Source: Thiomicrorhabdus sp. ZW0627 (GTDB taxonomy: Bacteria > Pseudomonadota > Gammaproteobacteria > Thiomicrospirales > Thiomicrospiraceae). From it: 64,000 bases of DNA. The position numbers were made by a program, and so were the translations under genes. Of the stretch, positions 26,059 to 33,574 are shown piece by piece. The stretch's first letter is position 1. Every line of letters begins with the position of its first letter. The stretch spans positions 1,111,028 to 1,175,027 of the forward strand of contig NZ_JARUQR010000001.1 of NCBI RefSeq assembly GCF_029767005.1, in the 5' to 3' direction. The notes under the pieces were generated by a model. The model had not been told where the DNA came from. It did not search any database and worked only from the letters and a program-made list of their open reading frames with translations.

Positions 26059-28470
26059 ATGTTAAAGTATCTATACAGCCGCTCAATCAAACATAAATTA
26101 ATTTATGCTATTGCTGCCGTGCATGCGGTTCTGATGAGCATATTCATTGTCGACCTGGTCAGCCGTCAACACGCCTTTCTGGTCACGGAATCTAAAGCGG
26201 CGACAGCGGGTATGGCCCGCACCCTTGCCACGAACAGTATCCCCTGGGTTCTATCCAACGACTTGGCAGGCTTAGATGAAATTATTACCTCGCAATCCCA
26301 GCAGGCCAATTTCAAGTTCGCGATGATCACCGACGAGAAAGGCAAAATCCTCAGTTATTACAACCACGAAAAACCCAAAGAGAAAAGAGCCGGGGAATAC
26401 ATCTCTGATGCAGACTTCATCAAAAACCCCAATCCAACTGACCTGGTCACGTTCTTTGACGACGACCTGGTAATAGACTTAGCTGCACCAATCTTTGTCG
26501 ACTCTACCCTTATCGGATGGGCCCGTGTACAAATCAGCCGCCAAAACATCGCAAACAGCATCGGATACATTACGGAAGAAGGGTTGTTCTACACCCTATT
26601 TGCAATTCTTGTCGGCACCTTGATGGCTTGGTTGCTGGGAAACAGTCTGACCAAAGGCATTTATCAACTTGTTAACGCCACGCAACGGGTTCGTGCCGGA
26701 GAACGCAACATCCGCATTTCACTAAATCGAAGAGATGAGTTGCAAAACCTGTCTGAAAATTTCCAAGCTATGCTGACCAATCTGGAAGAGAAAGAGCGAG
26801 ATCTACACGCTGAAAAAGAACGCGCCGAAATCACACTTAAATCCATCGGTGACGGCGTCATCACCACCGACTGCGAAGGCAAGATCACCTACCTTAATCC
26901 GGTATCGGAACACTTGACTGGTTGGGGCAACTTCGCGGCCAAAGGCCAGCCTATGGAAAACGTATTCAGAATCTACAACGAGTACACCATGGAACCGGCG
27001 GTTAACCCGGCATTGAAAAGTATGGAAACGCGTAAGATCATCGGTTTAGCCAACCACACGGTTCTCATCAACCGAGGTGGCGAAAAAATTTCCATCGAAG
27101 ATTCCGGTGCTCCAATCATCGACAAGAACGGCGACATCATCGGTTCCGTACTGGTTTTCCACGATGCCACAGAGGCACGCAAACTAAAAGACCGTCTGAC
27201 CTGGCAAGCCCTACACGACAGCCTAACCGGCCTGTACAACCGTCAAGCATTTGAAAACAAACTGGATGAATTGATTGAATCCGGACTTCAAGCTCCGGAA
27301 GTTCAGCACAGCCTGATCTATATCGACCTGGATCAGTTCAAAATCGTCAACGATACGGCCGGCCACTCCGCCGGTGACGAACTGCTTAAGCAGGTTGCCA
27401 GAATCCTGAGCGAACAGATTCGTGACACCGATTTGCTCGCCCGCCTTGGCGGCGACGAGTTCGCGATCCTGCTTGAAAAATGTCCGACCGATAACGCCGA
27501 AGTAATTGCCGAAAAAGTCCGTAGCAGCGTCGAACAATACCGCTTCACCTGGGAAGACCGAATTTTCGATATCGGCACCAGTATCGGTATTGCAAACATC
27601 CAAGGCTCTATCAGCAAGGCGACGGTGATGAGTCAAGCGGACATGGCCTGCTACCTGGCCAAAGACCATGGGCGTAACCGCATCCACGTCTTCCGTGAAG
27701 ACGACCAGACGTTAGCCAAGGAATTTTCTCAGCTTGACTGGGTCAACAAAATCAAACAAGCGGTCGAGAAAGAACAGTTTGTACTGTTCGCTCAGGAGAT
27801 CATTCCTCTACAGAGCCTTCCCGACAAGAAGGCTTATGAAATCCTGGTGCGCCTGAAGTCTAACGATGGCAGTCTGATCACTCCAGACCAGTTCTTGCCT
27901 GCCGCTGAGCGTTTCAATCTGATGGCGACACTGGATACTTACATCGTAGAACACGCCATGCAATGGCTTAAAGACAATGCCGAACACATTAACTATCTGA
28001 ACATTAACATTTCAGGGCAGTCACTGGATAATACCCAATTCAACGATAAGCTTCTTGAACTATTGAGCGCCAATCCCGACTTTAACTCGAAGATCTGCTT
28101 TGAAATCACCGAAACAACGGCAATCACTCACATGTCGGCGAGTATTACGTTCTTGAATAGCATCAAGAACTTCGGCTGCCGACTCGCTTTGGATGATTTC
28201 GGATCCGGCTTCTCTTCATTCGGCTGGCTTAAAACCCTTCCGGTCGACTATGTCAAAATCGACGGTAGCTTTGTTTTGGATGTCCTGAACGATAAAGTGG
28301 ATGCGGCGATGGTGAAAGCGATCCACCAGATCAGCCAAGAGATGCATATCCAGTCGATAGCGGAGTTTGTTGAAACAGCGCAAGTTGCAGATTGGTTAAA
28401 GGAAATCGGAATCGGCTACGCGCAAGGTTACCACTTCCACAAACCGACTCCTATCGAAGAGATCTTCTAG
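26059..28470 (+). CDS. Membrane diguanylate cyclase/phosphodiesterase (HAMP-PAS-GGDEF-EAL)
   Basis: The 803-aa protein has TM1 (about 12-32), a periplasmic sensor, TM2 (about 172-195), HAMP, PAS (about 250-375), GGDEF and EAL. GGDEF is intact (residues 464-468) with an RDTD inhibitory site five residues upstream. The EAL motif reads EILVR (E594), keeping the metal-binding Glu and Arg; QEI, NINISGQ, EITET, DDFGSGFSS and KIDGSF are also present, so phosphodiesterase activity is plausible. It follows a PhnD-like lipoprotein gene, suggesting that the periplasmic domain reads that protein's ligand state. It converges with the next c-di-GMP gene with only 8 bp between stops. Confidence 0.92.
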   Translation: MLKYLYSRSIKHKLIYAIAAVHAVLMSIFIVDLVSRQHAFLVTESKAATAGMARTLATNSIPWVLSNDLAGLDEIITSQSQQANFKFAMITDEKGKILSYYNHEKPKEKRAGEYISDADFIKNPNPTDLVTFFDDDLVIDLAAPIFVDSTLIGWARVQISRQNIANSIGYITEEGLFYTLFAILVGTLMAWLLGNSLTKGIYQLVNATQRVRAGERNIRISLNRRDELQNLSENFQAMLTNLEEKERDLHAEKERAEITLKSIGDGVITTDCEGKITYLNPVSEHLTGWGNFAAKGQPMENVFRIYNEYTMEPAVNPALKSMETRKIIGLANHTVLINRGGEKISIEDSGAPIIDKNGDIIGSVLVFHDATEARKLKDRLTWQALHDSLTGLYNRQAFENKLDELIESGLQAPEVQHSLIYIDLDQFKIVNDTAGHSAGDELLKQVARILSEQIRDTDLLARLGGDEFAILLEKCPTDNAEVIAEKVRSSVEQYRFTWEDRIFDIGTSIGIANIQGSISKATVMSQADMACYLAKDHGRNRIHVFREDDQTLAKEFSQLDWVNKIKQAVEKEQFVLFAQEIIPLQSLPDKKAYEILVRLKSNDGSLITPDQFLPAAERFNLMATLDTYIVEHAMQWLKDNAEHINYLNINISGQSLDNTQFNDKLLELLSANPDFNSKICFEITETTAITHMSASITFLNSIKNFGCRLALDDFGSGFSSFGWLKTLPVDYVKIDGSFVLDVLNDKVDAAMVKAIHQISQEMHIQSIAEFVETAQVADWLKEIGIGYAQGYHFHKPTPIEEIF

Positions 28471-28478
28471 TTAGTAAC

Positions 28479-30290
28479 TTAACCCTGTACCAGATTCAAT
28501 TTCTTTGAATCGATGACCGAGTAAGTGTTGCCGCCTTCGGATTTGGCTTTCTTTTTGGCCTGGGTGGCATAAGAAGTCAACATCTGCTGGTGACTAAACA
28601 TACCCGGGGCCACAAGCAACACGCCAAGTGACAGGCTGATCATCGGAAAATGACGCTCCTTGCCATCACGATCCACCGCCTTAATCGCTCCCCGCTTGCG
28701 GTCCTCGTCGTCATAATAACTTGGAACCACTTGTCTGAACTCATGCAAGACTCCTTCGCAGATCGACTGATACTTCTTCACTCTCGGAGAGATAATGATG
28801 AAGTCGTCACCACCGATATGCCCTATAAAGTCGGTACTCTCTTTCGTGTGATGATGCAGTATCTTGGTCATACTTCGAATGATGTCATCACCTCTCTCAA
28901 AACTATAGAAGTCGTTAAATGGTTTGAAATGATCCATATCGATATAGATCACCATAAAATCGATTTGACGGCTCAAGAAAGAGCGAATCGTATTCTGAAT
29001 CGGAACATTGCCGGGCAAACCGGATAATGGGTTAGCGTACTGCGCGCTCTGTACTTTTAAATCGGTCATGGCTCGCAGCAAATCAATGAAACAACCGCAT
29101 CCCTGATATTGTTTGTTCTTGGTGATAATAAACACATCCCCTCGGTGGCTACCTTCATATTCGGTAACGATACGACTGAGCTCAACCAAAGGCATCTGCA
29201 CATCAATCGTTACGGGCGATTTATCCATGATTTTCTTTACCGGTTTACGCTGATGAAGATCACGACCGAAACGACTGGCGAACAGATCCATCACCTCACG
29301 ACGCCATACCATTCCCAGCACCAAACCGTCTTCAACCACCGGAACATAATCCAGTTCGCTCTTTTGTAAAAACAGCTCAGTGATCTCACTCACCGGAAGC
29401 TCAGGAAGAATGCTTGGCGTCTCCCGCACCAGGCAGGCCGCCGTTTCATTTTCACGCAAGTCTGTCTCAACAACATTTGACCAGACATAATCCAAATTCA
29501 GTGTCGGTTCAGGTTGCGGCTTTTTAAACAGATACCCCTGAACATAATCCACGCCGATTTTTTCCAAAGCCTTTAAGGTTTTTTCATCTTCCACCCCTTC
29601 AGCAATGACTTTGGTATGCAGCCCTTTGGCCAAGGCACAAATCGTTTCGATGAAACGCTGTTTATCCTTATTTTCAGCCAGATCAAAAATGAAATGCTTG
29701 TCGATCTTAACGAAATCCGGCTTCACTTCAGACCAAATGCGCAGACCGTTGTAACCGCCACCCAAATCATCGATCGCCACCTTGAATCCCATATGACGAT
29801 AATGATTGATCGATTGGATGAACAGATCAAAATCCTCAACCGGCTGAAGCTCAGTGATTTCGATTACGACCTGAGAAACATCAATACCGAGACTTTGCAG
29901 ACAATCCAACGTTTGACTGCGGCGATGTGAACTCTGCATCAACGCATTAACCGTCACATTAACAAACAGGTATTCATTCTTGTCGAACTGATGATAACTT
30001 TCAATGGCAATCTGACGGGCCAGAAGATCCATTTCAAACAAACAGCCATGCTCTTCAGCCACATGAAACAAGTGAAGAGGCCAATACAAAGGCGAATTTT
30101 CAGGCCCTCGAGACAGAGCTTCAAAACCGAATACTTTTCGATTTTGAATATCTACGATCGGTTGATACACGGGAGTCAAATTCTTCAACGTAAAAATCGA
30201 CAACAACTCCCGACCTAACGAAGAATCCGATAGCCTGTGTTTTAGCTGCTCATTGACAGGCAACACCTCAAACTGACTACACTCCACCAT
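28479..30290 (-). CDS. EAL-CBS-GGDEF c-di-GMP protein, degenerate GGDDF
   Basis: This 603-aa cytoplasmic protein has no membrane segment that I can see. The N-terminal EAL domain (about 35-270) has FEALSRG with E57, ITEL, IDDLGGGY in the loop-6 position, KIDKHF and AEGVED, so it may be an active phosphodiesterase. A pair of CBS modules (about 300-430) follows. The C-terminal GGDEF domain has the signature GGDDF (about residue 492), and the position of the RxxD inhibitory site reads ESTD, so product inhibition is probably missing. CBS modules bind adenine nucleotides in other proteins, so activity may track energy state; this is inference. It is convergent with the HAMP-PAS-GGDEF-EAL gene. Confidence 0.88.
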   Translation of the reverse strand: MVECSQFEVLPVNEQLKHRLSDSSLGRELLSIFTLKNLTPVYQPIVDIQNRKVFGFEALSRGPENSPLYWPLHLFHVAEEHGCLFEMDLLARQIAIESYHQFDKNEYLFVNVTVNALMQSSHRRSQTLDCLQSLGIDVSQVVIEITELQPVEDFDLFIQSINHYRHMGFKVAIDDLGGGYNGLRIWSEVKPDFVKIDKHFIFDLAENKDKQRFIETICALAKGLHTKVIAEGVEDEKTLKALEKIGVDYVQGYLFKKPQPEPTLNLDYVWSNVVETDLRENETAACLVRETPSILPELPVSEITELFLQKSELDYVPVVEDGLVLGMVWRREVMDLFASRFGRDLHQRKPVKKIMDKSPVTIDVQMPLVELSRIVTEYEGSHRGDVFIITKNKQYQGCGCFIDLLRAMTDLKVQSAQYANPLSGLPGNVPIQNTIRSFLSRQIDFMVIYIDMDHFKPFNDFYSFERGDDIIRSMTKILHHHTKESTDFIGHIGGDDFIIISPRVKKYQSICEGVLHEFRQVVPSYYDDEDRKRGAIKAVDRDGKERHFPMISLSLGVLLVAPGMFSHQQMLTSYATQAKKKAKSEGGNTYSVIDSKKLNLVQG

Positions 30291-30423
30291 AATTCAACAC
30301 CTTGATAAATTCGACTTATTCTAAGAAATAGAGATTTTATCCACCTGATGTTTCAAATGGCTGACATCCAGATGACATTTTCATGAAAATACGTCTGGGC
30401 CACCAAAAAATTCACGGCCATTA

Positions 30424-30451
30424 TTGACTAAATATAATCAAGTGAGATAAT
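30424..30451 (+). promoter_or_regulatory. Sigma-70 promoter of metK
   Basis: A -35 TTGACT (30424-30429), a 16-bp spacer and a -10 GATAAT (30446-30451) are visible. Transcription would begin near 30458, directly before the structured leader. Confidence 0.65.
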
Positions 30452-30460
30452 AATAGGTTA

Positions 30461-30580
30461 GCGCCGATTTGACTTTCAGCTTGCGGGCGCATTAAAAGTA
30501 CGGCTAAAGCGAGGAAACCGTTATTCCCGCCGATTTTTCCGTACCTCGTAATAATTTAATACTTCTTTCGAGGAACAATC
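30461..30580 (+). ncRNA. Structured metK leader, candidate translational riboswitch
   Basis: The leader starts with helix GCGCC (30461-30465)/GGCGC (30486-30490). A second long-range helix joins GTACGG (30498-30503) to CCGTAC (30539-30544). GCTT in the first loop (30479-30482) can pair with AAGC (30507-30510), a pseudoknot candidate. CCTCG at 30544-30548 can pair either with CGAGG at 30510-30514 or with an identical CGAGG at 30569-30573 that is the ribosome site of metK. These choices are mutually exclusive, the logic of a translational switch. Because metK makes S-adenosylmethionine, SAM or SAH is a likely ligand. I could not match it by memory to a named riboswitch class. Confidence 0.5.
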
Positions 30581-31741
30581 ATGACAAAAACTACCGTATT
30601 TACCTCTGAATCCGTTTCAGAAGGTCACCCAGACAAAATCGCCGACCAGATTTCCGACGCAATGCTTGACGCCATTCTGGAACAGGATCCTAGAGCGCGC
30701 GTAGCTTGCGAAACCTTCGTCAAAACCGGGATGGTTCTAATCGGCGGCGAAATCACCACCGAAGCTTGGGTAGACCAGGAAGAGCTTGTCCGAAAAGTCG
30801 TTAAAGACATCGGTTACGACCACGGCGACCTTGGATTCGACGGTGAAACCTGTGCAGTACTTTCCTCTATCGGGAAACAGTCGCCTGAAATCGCCATGGG
30901 TGTCGACGAATACGACAACCACGAACAAGGCGCCGGCGACCAAGGTTTGATGTTCGGTTACGCATCAAACGAAACCGAAGAGCTGATGCCGGCTCCAATC
31001 CACTACGCACACCGCTTGATGGAGCGCCAAGCACACGTCAGAAAATCCGGTCTGCTTTCATGGTTACGCCCTGATGCGAAGAGCCAGGTTACTCTGCGCT
31101 ACGAAGACGGTAAGCCGGTCGCTATCGACGCAGTGGTATTGTCTACCCAGCACAACCCTGAAATCGACACCGACACTCTGCGTGAAGCGGTCATGGACGA
31201 AATCATCAAACCGGTACTGCCTGAAGAGTGGTTGCACAAAGACACCCTTTACCACATCAACCCAACAGGACGTTTTGTTATCGGCGGACCGGTGGGCGAT
31301 GCCGGCTTGACTGGTCGTAAGATTATCGTCGACACCTACGGCGGCATGGCCCGCCACGGCGGCGGAGCTTTCTCCGGAAAAGATCCATCCAAGGTTGACC
31401 GTTCTGCGGCTTACGCTGGACGTTATGTGGCAAAAAACATCGTTGCAGCCGGCTTGGCGGACAAGTGTGAAATCCAGGTTTCCTATGCAATCGGTGTTGC
31501 TGAACCGACGTCGATCAGCATCGAAACCTTCGGCACGGAAAAAGTCGCCATCGAACTAATCACCCAATTGGTTCAAGAGCATTTCGATCTTCGACCAAAA
31601 GGGCTGATTAGCATGTTAGACTTATATCGTCCGATTTATCAGAAAACCGCCTCTTACGGCCACTTTGGACGCGAACTTCCTGAATTCACTTGGGAAAAAA
31701 CCGACAAAGCGGATGCACTAAGAGCAGCAGCCGGTCTGTAA
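30581..31741 (+). CDS. metK: S-adenosylmethionine synthetase
   Basis: This 386-aa enzyme makes S-adenosylmethionine from methionine and ATP. Family marks are visible: [20 protein letters not shown] at the start, [15 protein letters not shown], the loop [20 protein letters not shown] and the ATP motif [19 protein letters not shown]. Full length. CGAGGAA precedes ATG and lies inside the switchable leader. Downstream come a palindromic terminator-like element, then metF. Confidence 0.98.
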   Translation: MTKTTVFTSESVSEGHPDKIADQISDAMLDAILEQDPRARVACETFVKTGMVLIGGEITTEAWVDQEELVRKVVKDIGYDHGDLGFDGETCAVLSSIGKQSPEIAMGVDEYDNHEQGAGDQGLMFGYASNETEELMPAPIHYAHRLMERQAHVRKSGLLSWLRPDAKSQVTLRYEDGKPVAIDAVVLSTQHNPEIDTDTLREAVMDEIIKPVLPEEWLHKDTLYHINPTGRFVIGGPVGDAGLTGRKIIVDTYGGMARHGGGAFSGKDPSKVDRSAAYAGRYVAKNIVAAGLADKCEIQVSYAIGVAEPTSISIETFGTEKVAIELITQLVQEHFDLRPKGLISMLDLYRPIYQKTASYGHFGRELPEFTWEKTDKADALRAAAGL

Positions 31742-31752
31742 TAAAGACCACT

Positions 31753-31768
31753 GAACAGTCCCCTGTTC
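31753..31768. repeat. Hairpin GAACAG-TCCC-CTGTTC
   Basis: A 6-bp inverted repeat whose arms are the same half-sites as in the GAACAGGCCTGTTC palindromes, but with TCCC in place of GGCC at the centre. It sits 11 bp after metK and 24 bp before the next palindrome. Confidence 0.5.
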
Positions 31769-31792
31769 GAGGTTGATAAAATCGCTAAAATT

Positions 31793-31816
31793 AAAGCCAC
31801 CAGGCCTGGTGGCTTT
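31793..31816. repeat. 24-bp perfect palindrome centred on CAGGCCTG; terminator-like
   Basis: The half-site AAAGCCACCAGG is followed by its exact complement in the metK-metF gap. A GC-rich 10-bp stem with a GGCC loop ends in only three T, so termination would be weak; it could attenuate read-through from metK into metF. Confidence 0.65.
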
Positions 31817-31844
31817 CCAACTTCACCAAACCAAGGTTTAGAGC

Positions 31845-32702
31845 ATGAAGTCTCAGCAAAAATATGCACAAAAATTGAGTTTAGAGTTCTTCCCACCGCG
31901 CACAGAGCAAGGTACGGAAAAGCTGAAAGCCGTGATTGAAGGCTATGGCCAATTAAATCCGGAATACATGTCTGTGACATACGGTGCAGGCGGAACGACT
32001 CAAGAGAAAACCGTGGAAACGGTGCGCTACATTCAAGAACAAACTTCTTATGATGCGGCGCCGCACCTCACCTGCATCGGCGCAACCGAAGAAAGCGTGA
32101 TGGAACTGCTAAACACCTATGAAGCCATGGGCGTTAAACGCATTGTCGCCCTGCGCGGAGACCTACCTTCAGGCATGATGGATCCGGGCGAATTCAAATA
32201 CGCCAGTGATCTGATCGCGTTCATCAAAGCCGAAAAAGGCGACACCTTCCACTTGGAAGTGGCTGCTTATCCGGAAACCCACCCACAAGCGCGTAACTGC
32301 GAAATCGGTATTAAGTGGTTTAAGCATAAAGTTGATCAAGGTGCCGATTCCGCCATCACCCAATATTTCTACAATGTCGACAGCTATTTATACTTCATCG
32401 ACAACTGTGAAAAACATGGCATTGATCTGCCAATCGTACCTGGCGTCATGCCAATCACCAACTATGAAAACCTGATCCGTTTCTCGGAAGGCTGCGGTGC
32501 GGAAGTGCCTCGCTGGTTGAAATGCCGCCTTGAAAGCTTCGAAGACGACAAGGAAAGCCTGATGGCCTTTGGTCAAGACGTGGTCACCGAACTGTCGCAA
32601 CGCCTACTAGATGCCGGTGCTCCGGGGATTCATTTCTACAGCATGAACCAGCTTGAGCCGACCTTGGACATCGCCAAGGCGTTGAGTTTTAAAGGCCAGT
32701 AA
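31845..32702 (+). CDS. metF: Methylenetetrahydrofolate reductase
   Basis: This 285-aa flavoenzyme reduces 5,10-methylene-THF to 5-methyl-THF, the methyl donor for methionine. The N-terminal signature is LSLEFFPPRTEQGTEKL; YMSVTYGAGGTTQ and RIVALRGDLP follow, and PGVMPITNYENL and APGIHFYSMN lie near the end. It is downstream of metK on the same strand, joining methionine and SAM synthesis, and upstream of rsmE by 14 bp. Confidence 0.97.
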   Translation: MKSQQKYAQKLSLEFFPPRTEQGTEKLKAVIEGYGQLNPEYMSVTYGAGGTTQEKTVETVRYIQEQTSYDAAPHLTCIGATEESVMELLNTYEAMGVKRIVALRGDLPSGMMDPGEFKYASDLIAFIKAEKGDTFHLEVAAYPETHPQARNCEIGIKWFKHKVDQGADSAITQYFYNVDSYLYFIDNCEKHGIDLPIVPGVMPITNYENLIRFSEGCGAEVPRWLKCRLESFEDDKESLMAFGQDVVTELSQRLLDAGAPGIHFYSMNQLEPTLDIAKALSFKGQ

Positions 32703-32716
32703 GAGGCTCTCGGACC

Positions 32717-33457
32717 ATGCGCATACCTCGACTCTACCTACCGGGCGAGTACGCTCCAAAACAGGTCATTGCTCTAACCAAAGAGCAGACTCACTATGTA
32801 TTGACGGTATTGCGTTTGAAAAACCAACATCCTGTCGAGGTGTTCAACGGCAACGGACTGCAAGCCATGGGAACACTGATTGTCACAGGACGACGCAGTG
32901 CCGACCTGTGCATCGAAAGCCTGTCGGAACCGCAAGTGGAGTCCCCGCTCAATACCGTTCTGGTACAAAGCATCTCCCGTGGAGACCGCATGGACTACAC
33001 ACTGCAAAAGGCCGTGGAATTGGGTGTTACCCGAATCCAGCCGATCTTTTCCGATCGCTGTGAAGTCAAACTCAGCAGCGATAAACTCGAGAAGCGTCGC
33101 GATCAATGGCAATCGATCGTTATCAGCGCCTGCGAACAGAGCGGTCGTTGCCTGGTACCGGAAATACTGCCGATCCTGACCTATCAGGCCTGGCTAGAAT
33201 CCTTAGGGAACGAAGCGGTTTTCGGCCTCACGCTCGATCCTTACGCCCAGCACAATCTAAACACCGTCAGTCAGCCTGAAGCATCCATGCCGATTCACCT
33301 ATTGATCGGTCCTGAAGGCGGCCTGACCGAGCAAGAAGTTGAACAAGCCACTCAAAAAGGCCTGACACCTATCCGACTCGGTCCTAGAATCCTACGTACT
33401 GAAACCGCAGGACCAACCATTCTAGCCGGCCTACAAATGTTGTGGGGCGACCTATAA
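32717..33457 (+). CDS. rsmE: 16S rRNA m3U1498 methyltransferase
   Basis: This 246-aa SPOUT-class enzyme methylates U1498 of 16S rRNA. It starts with a PUA-like domain (RIPRLYLPGEY, HYVLTVLRLKNQHPVEVFNG). The knotted SAM-binding part has LLIGPEGGLTEQEVEQA and the C-terminal RLGPRILRTETAGP. It is probably co-transcribed with metF. Confidence 0.95.
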   Translation: MRIPRLYLPGEYAPKQVIALTKEQTHYVLTVLRLKNQHPVEVFNGNGLQAMGTLIVTGRRSADLCIESLSEPQVESPLNTVLVQSISRGDRMDYTLQKAVELGVTRIQPIFSDRCEVKLSSDKLEKRRDQWQSIVISACEQSGRCLVPEILPILTYQAWLESLGNEAVFGLTLDPYAQHNLNTVSQPEASMPIHLLIGPEGGLTEQEVEQATQKGLTPIRLGPRILRTETAGPTILAGLQMLWGDL

Positions 33458-33574
33458 CCCTCCTTATCACGACCCATAACCAATCCCTTATAATCAATCA
33501 CTTAGGTCGAAAACACGGTTCAAAACCGCTATAATAAAGAAATACCTCTTCATCCTTAAAATAAGTGTATTACG

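Noticed and set aside
30461-30580. Assignment of the metK leader to a named SAM or SAH riboswitch class
   Set aside because: I could not recall a consensus that fits all helices; a covariance search is needed, so only a generic call is made.
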